Source: an uncultured Helicobacter sp.
GTDB lineage: Bacteria > Campylobacterota > Campylobacteria > Campylobacterales > Helicobacteraceae
NCBI RefSeq assembly: GCF_947367035.1
Contig: NZ_CANBCA010000003.1
Coordinates: 1 to 64,000, forward strand
DNA length: 64,000 nucleotides
Direction of reading: 5' to 3'
In this document: positions 1 to 8,187 of the stretch, one piece after another
Layout: each line of letters opens with the position of its first letter
Numbering within the stretch: the first letter of the stretch is position 1
Notes under the pieces: generated by a model
Told to the model about the DNA's origin: nothing
The model's database searches: none
Seen by the model: the letters and a program-made list of their open reading frames with translations, nothing else
Program-made: the position numbers and the translations under genes

Positions 1-1
1 A

Positions 2-97
2 AGTAAGTTTTGGTATAAAGGAGGATATTTAAAATTAATCCAAGAAATTAAACAAAGGAATCCAAAGGTTGTAATAAGCAGAATCTCTAGCAGTTAA
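2..97 (+). CDS. C-terminal tail of an unidentified protein (5' end outside window)
   Basis: An open frame runs from the left edge to a TAA at 95-97 and gives 31 residues that end in VVISRISSS. It is lysine-rich and includes aromatic residues (KFWYKGGY). The frame is open from base 2, and the segment lies directly upstream of the rnpB promoter, so it is probably the end of a real gene. The fragment is too short to assign a family. Confidence is moderate that it is coding and nil for function. Confidence 0.45.
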   Translation, partial: SKFWYKGGYLKLIQEIKQRNPKVVISRISSS

Positions 98-120
98 AAA
101 TCTTTTTATCCCACTTTTGC

Positions 121-126
121 TACAAT
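121..126 (+). promoter_or_regulatory. Extended -10 promoter of rnpB
   Basis: TACAAT preceded by TTTGC gives the extended -10 form TTGCTACAAT seen at several genes in this window (hypB, and the nap and M48 genes with TATAAT). The predicted transcription start, near 133, coincides with the folded 5' end of the RNase P RNA at about 135. No -35 box is evident, as is usual for sigma-70 promoters in Campylobacterales. Confidence 0.6.
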
Positions 127-134
127 TACAACTT

Positions 135-456
135 AGGTGTAGTAAGTGGTTGCTCTATTTTTGAGAGGAAAGTCCGAGCTGCATTGGGATAGGATTCCAT
201 TTAAAGAATGGCTAGAGCAATCTAAGGGAAAGCGCAACAGAAAACAAACCGCCACCTTATAAACTTCGTGGCAAGGGTGAAAAGGTAGGGTAAGAGCCTA
301 CCGAAAGTGTAGCAATACACTTTGCTTTGCAAGCCCAATCCGCAGCAAGAAAGGTATGGTTAATATCCCAAATTTGAATCTTTCGCTAGAGTTTTGCTGC
401 AAGGCAAAATCCAGATAAATAACCACATAAACAGAACTCGGCTTACCGCTACGCCT
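135..456 (+). ncRNA. rnpB: RNase P RNA (catalytic subunit)
   Basis: This is the RNA component of ribonuclease P, which matures the 5' ends of tRNAs. The conserved bacterial blocks are present in order: GAGGAAAGTCCGAGCT near 164-180, ACAGAAA near 237-243, AACCGCCACC near 247, GGGTAAGAGCCTACCG near 288, and CAGATAAATAACCACATAAA near 413 before AGAACTCGGCTTAC. The ends close into a P1 helix: 135-146 pairs with 442-456 apart from a two-base bulge. The length of about 322 nt fits a compact type A RNA of this class. hypE begins only 21 bases downstream. The exact ends are inferred from pairing. Confidence 0.93.
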
Positions 457-477
457 AATGACTACCAAAGGAACTTT

Positions 478-1494
478 ATGCACATTTCAGATTCTATTTT
501 ACTTAGTTATGGAAGCGGTGGTATAGAATCGCAAAGCCTTATTACAGAGCTTTTTTATCCACTTTTAGAGGGTTGTGTGATAAGCAGTGGAGAGGACGCG
601 GGAATTGGGATTTTGAAAAACTCCGATAAATTCGCCCTTAGCACTGATGGTTATATCGTCTCTCCTTTGTTTTTTGCCGGGGGAGATATTGGCAAACTCT
701 GCGTGTGTGGAAGTTGTAATGATGTCGCAATGATGGGCGCAAAAGCGCGTTATTTAAGTGCAAGCTTTATGATTGAAGAGGGATTCTTAATGAGTGATTT
801 AAAATGTATTGTAGAATCCTTTGCCAAAACTCTGCGACAAAGTGGCGCAAAACTCCTCTCTGCAGACACTAAAGTACTTCCTAGAGGAACTTTAGATAAG
901 CTATTTATTACCACGACTGCATTAGGAGAGTTTTGTTACCCCCATTTAAACTTAAGTGCATTTAAGATTCCGCAAGATTGTGCAGTTTTGGTAAGTGGAA
1001 ACATCGGTACACACGGCGCAGTGATTTATTCTAGTCGTGAGGAAATTGGATTACAAAGTGATTTACAAAGTGATTGCACCTTGCTTTATTCTATTTTAGA
1101 ACCAATCTTTCAGGCAAAACTCAAGCTTTATGCCTTGCGTGATGCCACAAGAGGTGGAATTGCAAGCGTGTTAAATGAATGGGCAAATGCTTCAAAAATT
1201 GGCATAGAGATTGACGAGGCACTTTTACCAATTCTCCCACAAGTGCGTGGAATCTGTGAATTGTTAGGATTTGAAGCTTACAATTTGGCAAACGAGGGAA
1301 TGTGTGTGCTATGTATTGCCAAAGAAGACGCAGGGGAAGCTTTAGAAATTCTACACTCCTCTGGTGCAACCAACGCTACACTCATTGGCTATACTACTTC
1401 AGAGAATGCGACAAAGGTTGTGTTAAAAACCCCTTTTGGCGCAAGGCGATTTTTGGATTACCCAAGCGGAGAATTGCTACCTAGAATCTGTTAG
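478..1494 (+). CDS. hypE: Hydrogenase maturation protein HypE (carbamoyl dehydratase)
   Basis: HypE works with HypF to dehydrate a carbamoyl group carried on its C-terminal cysteine, making the thiocyanate used for the CN ligands of [NiFe]-hydrogenase. The 338-residue product has the PurM-like AIRS fold: an N-terminal LLSYGSGGIESQ motif, a middle segment with NDVAMMGA (ATP site), a C-terminal AIRS domain with RDATRGGIASVLNE, and the diagnostic PRIC ending with the acceptor cysteine last. I chose ATG 478 because AAGGA lies just upstream. The longer frame from 394 would begin inside rnpB. hypA, hypD and hypF are not in the window. Confidence 0.95.
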   Translation: MHISDSILLSYGSGGIESQSLITELFYPLLEGCVISSGEDAGIGILKNSDKFALSTDGYIVSPLFFAGGDIGKLCVCGSCNDVAMMGAKARYLSASFMIEEGFLMSDLKCIVESFAKTLRQSGAKLLSADTKVLPRGTLDKLFITTTALGEFCYPHLNLSAFKIPQDCAVLVSGNIGTHGAVIYSSREEIGLQSDLQSDCTLLYSILEPIFQAKLKLYALRDATRGGIASVLNEWANASKIGIEIDEALLPILPQVRGICELLGFEAYNLANEGMCVLCIAKEDAGEALEILHSSGATNATLIGYTTSENATKVVLKTPFGARRFLDYPSGELLPRIC

Positions 1495-1497
1495 GAT

Positions 1498-1702
1498 TCA
1501 TAGTTTAGTCTTTATGCCACTCAACCCACCTACTCGCTTGCTAGATTCTATGTTATGAATCGCCACGAAAATTTTTTAATTTCTCTCAATGATGCAACGA
1601 TTAAATCCCAATCATTGCAAATCACACGAAGCAATCCATAATCCAAAAAATAACAAATCACAGACGATTGAATCTTATTTCAAAGATTCTACAAAGCACG
1701 AC
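1498..1702. repeat. Noncoding gap with possible degenerate dispersed repeat
   Basis: This 205-base gap lies between the convergent hypE and moeA genes and has no plausible gene. It holds an imperfect hairpin (1594-1602 with 1610-1618) and a segment, ATCATTGCAAATCACACGAA, running into GCAATCC at about 1611-1637. That segment resembles the intergenic repeat family with a CATTGCGAG...GAAGCAATCC core known from several bacterial genomes. The resemblance is from memory and only one copy is visible here. The pentamer GAATC/GATTC occurs about five times in or at the edges of this gap. Confidence 0.3.
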
Positions 1703-2929
1703 TTACAATAAAACTACTTGCACAATCTCACCAGCTTTTTTGGCACAATCTAGCACACACAATCCATTATGCACAGAATCTAGTGGGCAAAAGTTGTTTA
1801 AAATCGCACTTTGAAAGTTTTTTTTGCCCTTAAAGTCTATACTCCATTTACCCTTGATATTGCGCACATTACACACGCGAAATTCCAAGCGAGAATCTGT
1901 TTTACTAACATTTTCTTGCAATGGAATCTCCAAAGTAATCGGCTTAAAATGCGTTCCATTCAAACGCCACAAAATCCCTTTTGCAAAAAGTTCAAAAGTT
2001 ACCAATGTAGAATTTGGAAAACCGGGCAGACCAAAAAACTGCTTACCCTCAAAATGTGCATAGAGTATGTGCTGTCCGGGCTTAATTTTTACCCCTTTAA
2101 ACACAATTTCACTTACGTGTTCTTCACAAAATTTTGCAATGAAGTCGTAATCCCCCACGCTTGCCCCTCCACTACTAATGACCAAATCACATTCACTAAG
2201 AGCTAAATGGATATATTTTTCTACTTCTTTTTTATCGTCTTTTAAAATCGGGTAGAGTTTTGGAATCCCACCATTTTCTAATACCTTTGCAAAAAGCAAA
2301 TGTCCATTGGCATTATAGGTATTCGCTCCTTTTTTAGCATTTTCTCCTAACTCTAAAACTTCATTACCACTGACTAAAATCCCAACTTTTGCGCACTCAA
2401 ATACTTCCACAAATACATAATTTAAACTCGCCAAAAGCCCGATATGATTTGCATTAAGTCGCATTCCTTTGGATAAAAGTTTCTCTCCTTTTTGATAATT
2501 TGCTCCTTTTTGGCAGATAAATTCTCCTGCCTTTGGAATCTCTAAAAGGTGCAAGGTTTGAGATTCTACCCTTACCTGCTCTAATGGTACCAATGTATCT
2601 GCATTTTGCGGAATTTTTGCACCTGTGAAAGTTTTAATTGCATAGGGCTGATGAAGTGGCAAGATTAAATCTTGCGCATTGCCTGCTGGATTCTCTCCCA
2701 AGATAGTGAAGCATTGTTCTTTGGAGTTTTTCTTTAAAAACTTAGAATGGATTGCATATCCGTCCATATTGGAGTATGGGGATTGTGGCATATCTTGCAT
2801 TGCGACTATATCATATGCGAGAACGCGTCCTAAAGCTTGATGCAAGAAGACACGTTCTACGCCCAAAATCATAGTTTTTTGAGATTCTAAAATTGCTTTG
2901 GCTTCTTGATAATCAATTTTAATTTGCAT
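1703..2929 (-). CDS. moeA: Molybdopterin molybdotransferase MoeA
   Basis: MoeA inserts molybdate into adenylated molybdopterin in the last steps of molybdenum cofactor synthesis. The 408-residue length is typical. The N-terminal MoeA domain contains PQSPYSNMDGYAI near residue 50. The central MoCF-binding domain carries VISSGGASVGDYDF near 250-265 and the GLPGFPNS motif near 317. A short C-terminal beta domain follows. It sits 8 bases downstream of ribA on the same strand, probably as one transcript. The product would serve NapA, the molybdoenzyme encoded at 26.8-29.6 kb. Confidence 0.95.
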   Translation of the reverse strand: MQIKIDYQEAKAILESQKTMILGVERVFLHQALGRVLAYDIVAMQDMPQSPYSNMDGYAIHSKFLKKNSKEQCFTILGENPAGNAQDLILPLHQPYAIKTFTGAKIPQNADTLVPLEQVRVESQTLHLLEIPKAGEFICQKGANYQKGEKLLSKGMRLNANHIGLLASLNYVFVEVFECAKVGILVSGNEVLELGENAKKGANTYNANGHLLFAKVLENGGIPKLYPILKDDKKEVEKYIHLALSECDLVISSGGASVGDYDFIAKFCEEHVSEIVFKGVKIKPGQHILYAHFEGKQFFGLPGFPNSTLVTFELFAKGILWRLNGTHFKPITLEIPLQENVSKTDSRLEFRVCNVRNIKGKWSIDFKGKKNFQSAILNNFCPLDSVHNGLCVLDCAKKAGEIVQVVLL

Positions 2930-2937
2930 ATTTTTCC

Positions 2938-3522
2938 TTAAAGCAAATGTCCCATTTGGGTCTTCTTTACTTCCAAATAATGTGCATTATGGATATTACA
3001 TTGCACGATAATCGGCTCACGCGTGAGTGCAATCATTGTTTCAAAAGCACGAATTTTCGCTGGATTATTTGTGAGTAAGCGGATTTTGTGCAATTTATAA
3101 TAATCAAAAATAAATTTTACGATTCTATAATCTCGCTCGTCTTCTTTGAATCCCAAAGCAAGATTTGCTTCAATCGTATCTAAACCTTTATCTTGCAAAG
3201 CATACGCATTAACTTTGTTAAAAAGCCCGATTCCTCGCCCTTCTTGACGCAGATAAATCAACATTCCTTGCTCTTTTGCGATTCTTGATAATGCAAGGTT
3301 TAACTCGCCACCACAATCACATTTAAGGCTTAAAAGGGTATCTCCTGTTAAACATTCAGAATGCACACGCACAAGCGGATTCTCTGGAATATCAAATGTT
3401 TTAATCACTAAATGTTCTAAAAGATAAGTTTCTCCTTTGAAAGATTTTTTTTCTCTAAAAGCCTGAATTTTAAAATCTCCAAATTGTGTTGGGAGATTTG
3501 CTTGTTCTGAAATTTCTATCAT
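2938..3522 (-). CDS. ribA: GTP cyclohydrolase II
   Basis: This enzyme opens GTP to a diaminopyrimidine in the first committed step of riboflavin synthesis. The 194-residue protein has the zinc motif C-x10-C-x-C (ECLTGD...KCDCGG, near residues 57-70), the substrate loop RQEGRGIGL near 92-100 and the C-terminal LTNNPAKI block near 150. It is a stand-alone RibA with no DHBP synthase domain fused. It is the first gene of a leftward pair with moeA and is divergent from hypBC. Confidence 0.95.
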   Translation of the reverse strand: MIEISEQANLPTQFGDFKIQAFREKKSFKGETYLLEHLVIKTFDIPENPLVRVHSECLTGDTLLSLKCDCGGELNLALSRIAKEQGMLIYLRQEGRGIGLFNKVNAYALQDKGLDTIEANLALGFKEDERDYRIVKFIFDYYKLHKIRLLTNNPAKIRAFETMIALTREPIIVQCNIHNAHYLEVKKTQMGHLL

Positions 3523-3618
3523 TTCAATTCTCTCTTAAAATTTTGTTTTAAAAACTAACAATATAACCAATTTGCAGTAAGAAGTGGTTTAAGATTTCAA
3601 ATTTCACTTTTATTTGAG

Positions 3619-3635
3619 AGCAAATTTGCTACAAT
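3619..3635 (+). promoter_or_regulatory. hypBC promoter with overlapping palindrome
   Basis: TTTGCTACAAT gives an extended -10 at 3630-3635, 24 bases before the HypB start codon. The perfect 12-base palindrome AGCAAATTTGCT (3619-3630) abuts and shares one base with the -10, which is a good place for a repressor to block RNA polymerase. The bound factor is unknown. It does not match the H. pylori NikR consensus that I recall (TATTATT and AATAATA separated by 11 bases). Confidence 0.45.
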
Positions 3636-3658
3636 GCTCTAAAAATAAAAGGTTATCA

Positions 3659-4357
3659 ATGGAAATGGAATCTCAAAAAAACATAAAAAATATTGAAATA
3701 GGACAAAGGATTCTATCTAAAAATGATAAAATTGCGGAGGAATTACGCAAAACTTATGCAAAAGAAAATCTATTTGTCATTAATCTGATGAGTTCTCCTG
3801 GTAGTGGCAAAACCACATTGCTAGAAAATATTGCTAAACACGAATTGCTAGATTTCAGTGTAGTAGAAGGGGATTTACAAACTAATCGTGATGCAGAACG
3901 CTTAAGTGCTTTTGGAATTAGCGCGTATCAGATTACTACAGGAGATGCGTGCCATTTGGAAGCAGCAATGGTGCAAGACGCATTAAAAAAATTGCATTCC
4001 CAAGGAAAATTAAAAGATTTTATGTTTATAGAAAATGTTGGTAATCTTGTTTGTCCTGCAAGTTATGATTTAGGAGCAAATATGAATATTGTTTTGCTCT
4101 CTACACCAGAGGGTGATGACAAAGTGCTAAAATATCCTACAATATTCCTATGTGCTGATGCAGTCATTATTTCCAAAGCAGACTTGATAGAAGTCTTTGA
4201 CTTTGAGGTTTCACAAGTGAAAGAAGATTTAAAAAAACTCAAAAAGGAGATTCCATTGTTTCTCATTTCTTCTAAAGATAAAGAATCTCAAAGTAAATTC
4301 TGCGCATTCCTACAACAAAACAAGGAGAAAAACTATGTGTCTAGCCATACCTTCTAA
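3659..4357 (+). CDS. hypB: Hydrogenase/urease nickel incorporation GTPase HypB
   Basis: HypB is a dimeric GTPase that, with HypA, delivers nickel to the [NiFe]-hydrogenase large subunit; in Helicobacter relatives it also helps urease. Of 232 residues, SSPGSGKTT (about 45-53) is the P-loop. GDACHLEA carries the adjacent Cys-His pair that binds metal at the dimer interface. VISKADLIE is the G4-type NKxD equivalent. It lacks the histidine-rich N-terminal stretch of nickel-storing HypBs. ATG 3659 follows AAGG and the -10; the ORF start at 3614 would lie upstream of the promoter. It overlaps hypC by 23 bases. Confidence 0.95.
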   Translation: MEMESQKNIKNIEIGQRILSKNDKIAEELRKTYAKENLFVINLMSSPGSGKTTLLENIAKHELLDFSVVEGDLQTNRDAERLSAFGISAYQITTGDACHLEAAMVQDALKKLHSQGKLKDFMFIENVGNLVCPASYDLGANMNIVLLSTPEGDDKVLKYPTIFLCADAVIISKADLIEVFDFEVSQVKEDLKKLKKEIPLFLISSKDKESQSKFCAFLQQNKEKNYVSSHTF

Positions 4358-4604
4358 AATCATTGCGATTAATACAACAGATAATACAGCCACTCTTGAT
4401 ACTTTGGGTGTAATGCGTGAAGCAAGCCTAGATTTAATGAATGATGAAGTCAATGTTGGCGATTATGTACTATTGCATATTGGCTATGTAATGGGCAAAA
4501 TTGATGAAGAGCAAGCTAAACTCTCACTAGAAACCTACGCAGAAATCATTAAAACACTTGAGGAAGAGGAGATAGAGCTGAAAGAATCCTCCTCATTATT
4601 ATAA
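4335..4604 (+). CDS. hypC: Hydrogenase assembly chaperone HypC/HupF
   Basis: HypC is a small chaperone that carries the Fe(CN)2CO group with HypD and transfers it to the hydrogenase large subunit. It has 89 residues and starts MCLAIPSKI, the family signature, with the catalytic Cys2 exposed after Met removal. The body is an OB-like beta barrel with an acidic tail (LEEEEIELKESS). The start lies inside the end of hypB after AAGGAG, so the two are translationally coupled. Its usual partner hypD does not follow; the next gene is a convergent chemoreceptor. Confidence 0.95.
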   Translation: MCLAIPSKIIAINTTDNTATLDTLGVMREASLDLMNDEVNVGDYVLLHIGYVMGKIDEEQAKLSLETYAEIIKTLEEEEIELKESSSLL

Positions 4605-4638
4605 ATATGAGAAAGACTTTTGCCCTTTGAGAAAAGAA

Positions 4639-5730
4639 TTATGCCAAAGTAGCTAACTTTTCCTCTGCTAATCCATCTAAATATTTCACAACCTCATCAC
4701 TTGCCAATTCAGCCTCTTGGAAATATTTATAGATTTCCTCTAAGCAACCCTCTGTGCTTCCATTTTGTTTCATTATTGCATATCCATTGATAATATTGTC
4801 ATGCACTCCTTGATGTGGTGCTTCAATTTTCGGATAACTTGCATATTGTGAGAAGAGTTGTTTGCCTGTGCCTGTATCATACCATTTACCTAAACGACAA
4901 TCGTGATGTCCTGCAAATTTTGCTTCCATATCTTCGTTGAAAATTGCTTTGTAACCATTGATTTTAAAGAATAAATGGTCTAGCTTTATCAAACCAACAA
5001 AAGTAATCGTTAGTATTTTGTCTGTATCATTATAAATTTGGTCAGCGGATTGATTAATATGTTCTAAAGTCTCATTTTGCGTTCCTAATTGTTCCATTTC
5101 TCTAATAATTTCATCAGAAGAAGTTTGCACTTCAGAGAAATTTTGCTGAACAACTTGGATATTCATTTCAATTTCTTTTGTTGCCTTTTGCGTTCTTTCT
5201 GCTAGCTTGCGCACTTCATCAGCTACGACCGCAAAACCTCTTCCGTGTTCTCCAGCACGGGCTGCTTCAATCGCAGCGTTGAGTGCAAGCAAGTTAGTTT
5301 GGTCAGAAATATCTGTGATCAATGCAATCACACTTGAAATGGCGTTAAAATCATTTTGCACTTGTGTAATCATATTATTAAACTCAGAAAGTTTTGCAGT
5401 CATAGTAGAGAGACCTTCTGCTAAAACATTTTGAATTTCAGTGGAGTTTTTCTTATTAGATTCCGCAATAGATTTTGCAGATCTTAGTAAATCTACCGTC
5501 TTGCTAAAATCATCTTGAAGTATTTTTAAATTTTTACCACAACCTCCTACAAGGGATAAAGTCATATCTTTGAAAGCCCCAACAGAATTTGATGTATCCT
5601 GCTCTGGGACTGCTTGGACTTTTGCTTCTAACTTCTCATTATGTCCCTTTAGCTCTTGAATCTTTGCTTTTAAAAGCTTATTTTCTTCTAGTGCGCGGTG
5701 TAATTGTTCTTTATATTGACTCCCAAACAT
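4639..5730 (-). CDS. Cytosolic methyl-accepting chemotaxis protein with CZB domain (TlpD-like)
   Basis: This chemoreceptor has no membrane segment, like H. pylori TlpD, which mediates tactic responses to oxidative and energy stress. The 363 residues run as an N-terminal coiled coil (1-45), the MCP signalling hairpin with the conserved core [20 protein letters not shown] near 155-175 that engages CheA/CheW, and a C-terminal chemoreceptor zinc-binding domain (about 255-345). The CZB ligands are visible: an early His, [10 protein letters not shown], then H in APHQGVHD. It is about 70 residues shorter than I recall for TlpD. GGAGGAA precedes the ATG. A pentanucleotide repeat lies in the putative promoter. 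Confidence 0.88.
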   Translation of the reverse strand: MFGSQYKEQLHRALEENKLLKAKIQELKGHNEKLEAKVQAVPEQDTSNSVGAFKDMTLSLVGGCGKNLKILQDDFSKTVDLLRSAKSIAESNKKNSTEIQNVLAEGLSTMTAKLSEFNNMITQVQNDFNAISSVIALITDISDQTNLLALNAAIEAARAGEHGRGFAVVADEVRKLAERTQKATKEIEMNIQVVQQNFSEVQTSSDEIIREMEQLGTQNETLEHINQSADQIYNDTDKILTITFVGLIKLDHLFFKINGYKAIFNEDMEAKFAGHHDCRLGKWYDTGTGKQLFSQYASYPKIEAPHQGVHDNIINGYAIMKQNGSTEGCLEEIYKYFQEAELASDEVVKYLDGLAEEKLATLA

Positions 5731-5806
5731 CTCTTATTCCTCCAAATTTTAATGCAACAAACTTGCTTCCTTTAGAAATATTAAAGTAGAATCAAATTTT
5801 ATAACT

Positions 5807-5833
5807 AATTAAATTAAATTAAATTAAATTATT
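5807..5833. repeat. AAATT pentanucleotide tandem repeat upstream of the chemoreceptor
   Basis: Four exact AAATT units (5811-5830) are flanked by partial units (AATT before, ATT after). Read on the minus strand, the array ends just upstream of TATAAAAT (about 5803-5796), a candidate -10 for the chemoreceptor gene that starts at 5730. The array would thus occupy the spacer and -35 region, where a change in unit number could alter promoter strength. Four copies is short for a hypervariable tract. Confidence 0.55.
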
Positions 5834-5960
5834 AATGTTGTGATTTAAATTTTTAGCTTAATTTGAATCAAATTCAACAAAACAATATTTATATTATTTT
5901 ATAAATTTAATAGATCTTTACCACAATAAAATTAACTTAAGGGTTAAACTCGAGCAATAT

Positions 5961-7472
5961 CTATTTCTCAAAATCTAATGGCTCACTAAAATACCGCTTA
6001 AATCCATAAAAAATTCCAAACATTAATAGAAATCCGATTAAATATCCAAACACAAGAGATTCAAACAAACCTGCAATCCCAAAGCTAATCAATGCCACGA
6101 ATGCAACAGAGGTAGCATAAGGTAGTTGCGTAATAAAATGACTTTGCACAGAACAACCTGCTCCTGTTGCAGATAGAATCGTTGTGTCCGAAATAGGCGA
6201 AGTATGGTCTCCATAAACTGCACCCGCAAGCACAGCAGAGATGCTTAACATCGCATCAACTCCATTAATAGAGGCAATACTTGCGCCAATGGGCAACATA
6301 ATTGCAAAAGTTCCCCAACTCGTTCCTGTGCAAAAAGCAATAAAACTTGCGCTAACAAATAAGATAATAGGCGTAACAATCTCAGCGGATAATACTCCAC
6401 TTGCTAAAAAATCCTTACTCCAATTCGCTAGATAAATGCCAGTTTGTAAATCATTTTTAATCACAGGTCCAATCGCCCACGCAAAAATCAAAATAAGATT
6501 TGCTGGTAACATTGATAAGAATCCATCTTTGATAATCAAAGGATACTCATTCCATTCAATACGATTCCACGCAAGTAACACAGAAAGAGTTAGCGCACAA
6601 ACTCCACCCCAAAAGAGTGAAAACCCTGTTTGCGCATTTGCTAACATCACAAGGAGTTCCAAACTTTGTGTTTCTTGATAACCACTATAAAAAATAAAGA
6701 ATCCTACAAAAAATATCAATGCAGCAATAGGAAGAATTAAAAGCCAAATATTCCCGCCACTATGGGGTTTAATTTCATCAAAGCTTTCTACTCCTACTCC
6801 TTGATTATGACGCATAACTGGCAGATTAATCTGCCATAAAATTGTCAAAAAAACCCCAAACAAAGCAAACCAAGCATAATAATTTCCCCAAATACTTTGT
6901 GCCAACACACTAAAGCTTGAAGTCCCCTCTATTAATCCACCCATAATGCCTAAAATATAAGCTCCCCAGCTTGAAATTGGCATAAGAATACAAATCGGTG
7001 CGGAAGTAGAATCAATAATATAAGCCAAACGTTCTCTTGTAGAATGATTTGCATCATTTAAAGGACGCGCAATTTGTCCTACCGTTAAAGCATTAAAATA
7101 ATCATCAATAAAAATAATAATTCCAGCAATAAAAGCTACAAACTCTGACCCTCTAGCACTTTTAACACGTTCCCGCGCCCAATGCACAAAAGCATTCATT
7201 CCACCAGAACACTGCATAAGTTGCGTCAAAATCCCAAGAAGAATCAAAAATCCAAAAACATATAAAGCATTAGATTGCACCTCTCCTGCACTATAAAATA
7301 CTCCAAATACTACATTAAAAATATATTTTAAAATATCAAAAACAGAATCCTTTAACATAATTCCTGCAAGTAAGATTCCAATCCATAAAGACAACACAAC
7401 TCTTCGCGTGATAAACACAAGCGCAATCACACATAATGGCACGACCAAACTTAACGCAGAATCTGCATACAT
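5961..7472 (-). CDS. nhaC: Na+/H+ antiporter of the NhaC family
   Basis: This is an inner-membrane transporter that exchanges cytoplasmic Na+ for H+. About 503 residues make up a dozen hydrophobic segments. Typical NhaC features include the FIIFIDDYFNALTVG stretch near residue 130, the CTGTSWGTFAIMLPIG block near 385 and GDHTSPISDTTILS near 430. I prefer the ATG at 7472 (MYADSALS) because AGGAG lies seven bases upstream. The longer frame to 7526 would put that ribosome site inside the gene. It reads leftward towards the chemoreceptor, 230 bases away. Confidence 0.9.
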   Translation of the reverse strand: MYADSALSLVVPLCVIALVFITRRVVLSLWIGILLAGIMLKDSVFDILKYIFNVVFGVFYSAGEVQSNALYVFGFLILLGILTQLMQCSGGMNAFVHWARERVKSARGSEFVAFIAGIIIFIDDYFNALTVGQIARPLNDANHSTRERLAYIIDSTSAPICILMPISSWGAYILGIMGGLIEGTSSFSVLAQSIWGNYYAWFALFGVFLTILWQINLPVMRHNQGVGVESFDEIKPHSGGNIWLLILPIAALIFFVGFFIFYSGYQETQSLELLVMLANAQTGFSLFWGGVCALTLSVLLAWNRIEWNEYPLIIKDGFLSMLPANLILIFAWAIGPVIKNDLQTGIYLANWSKDFLASGVLSAEIVTPIILFVSASFIAFCTGTSWGTFAIMLPIGASIASINGVDAMLSISAVLAGAVYGDHTSPISDTTILSATGAGCSVQSHFITQLPYATSVAFVALISFGIAGLFESLVFGYLIGFLLMFGIFYGFKRYFSEPLDFEK

Positions 7473-7575
7473 TAATACTCCTAAGATACAAAGGAATACA
7501 TTGTAACATATTATTTTGTGTTTCATTTCTTAAAATACTAAGAAATTTGAATAAAAATAGCAAAAATCTTAAAGT

Positions 7576-7593
7576 TTGGAATAAAATTTGCTT
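7576..7593 (+). promoter_or_regulatory. Sigma-54 (RpoN) -24/-12 promoter
   Basis: TTGGAATAAAATTTGCTT fits the -24/-12 pattern: GG at 7578-7579 and GC at 7590-7591, separated by exactly ten bases, within TTGGAA-N6-TTGCTT, the form found at H. pylori flagellar promoters such as flaB. The predicted start near 7603 leaves a leader of about 26 bases to the ATG at 7629, with AAGGA in the right place. Confidence 0.82.
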
Positions 7594-7628
7594 ATTTATT
7601 TGCATTAAACTTTTAATAAGGATAAAAA

Positions 7629-8132
7629 ATGAATGTTAATGACAAAAATAGCTCAATGTGGAATCTACTTAAGGAATCCTACACGCAGCGAAACACGCAA
7701 TCTAACAACATTTCAGGTTATTCCAATAATTCTAATTCCATTTTCAATACGCAAAACCAACAAGGCGTGAATGGAATCTCTAGTTTGTTTGATTTAGGTT
7801 CTGATACCACAACTACAAATACAGAGATTCGAGATTCATTTGAAATCAGCTCGGAGCTTTCTAAACTTCAAGACTTTGCTGAAGACTTTAGTCAAAACTT
7901 CACAAAAAACCTTGAAAGTTTGGAAAATCTAGGCAATGCAATGCAGCAAAGTGGAATCCTAAGTAAAGAAGAAAAAATTGGTTTTGATGTATTATACAAA
8001 TTCAACCCAAAACTTGATTCTGCGCAAACACAAAATATCTTACAAAATACCAATTTAAGCAAAGAAAATGCCAACTTATTAAGCCAAGTGGAGAGAAAAA
8101 TTAGTGCAGTAAGGTATTTTGGCAATTTTTAA
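7629..8132 (+). CDS. Conserved-type small protein of unknown function, RpoN promoter
   Basis: I do not recognise a family. The 167 residues fall in two parts. An Asn/Ser/Thr/Gln-rich, probably disordered N-terminal third runs to about residue 65. A mainly helical remainder includes SSELSKLQDFAEDFSQNF and a C-terminal NANLLSQVERKISAVRYFGNF. There is no signal peptide, membrane segment or cysteine. The start follows AAGGATAAAAA. The near-ideal sigma-54 promoter 36 bases upstream of the start codon places it, by inference, in the flagellar regulon. It could be a secreted flagellar component, an export chaperone or a regulator; the sequence does not decide. Confidence 0.75.
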   Translation: MNVNDKNSSMWNLLKESYTQRNTQSNNISGYSNNSNSIFNTQNQQGVNGISSLFDLGSDTTTTNTEIRDSFEISSELSKLQDFAEDFSQNFTKNLESLENLGNAMQQSGILSKEEKIGFDVLYKFNPKLDSAQTQNILQNTNLSKENANLLSQVERKISAVRYFGNF

Positions 8133-8187
8133 TGTGCCTTTCACTCTGTTTTAGGCTTTGGGAAATAAACAAGCGTAAAATAATGCT

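Noticed and set aside
394-477. Upstream extension of hypE to ATG 394
   Set aside because: It would start inside the 3' part of rnpB. ATG 478 has a proper AAGGA site and gives the normal HypE N-terminus.
1811-2206. 131-residue frame opposite moeA
   Set aside because: Antisense shadow of a clear moeA; no start context and no family features.
5807-5833. CRISPR or larger repeat array
   Set aside because: The unit is five bases with no spacers; it is a simple sequence repeat. No CRISPR-like array was seen anywhere in the window.
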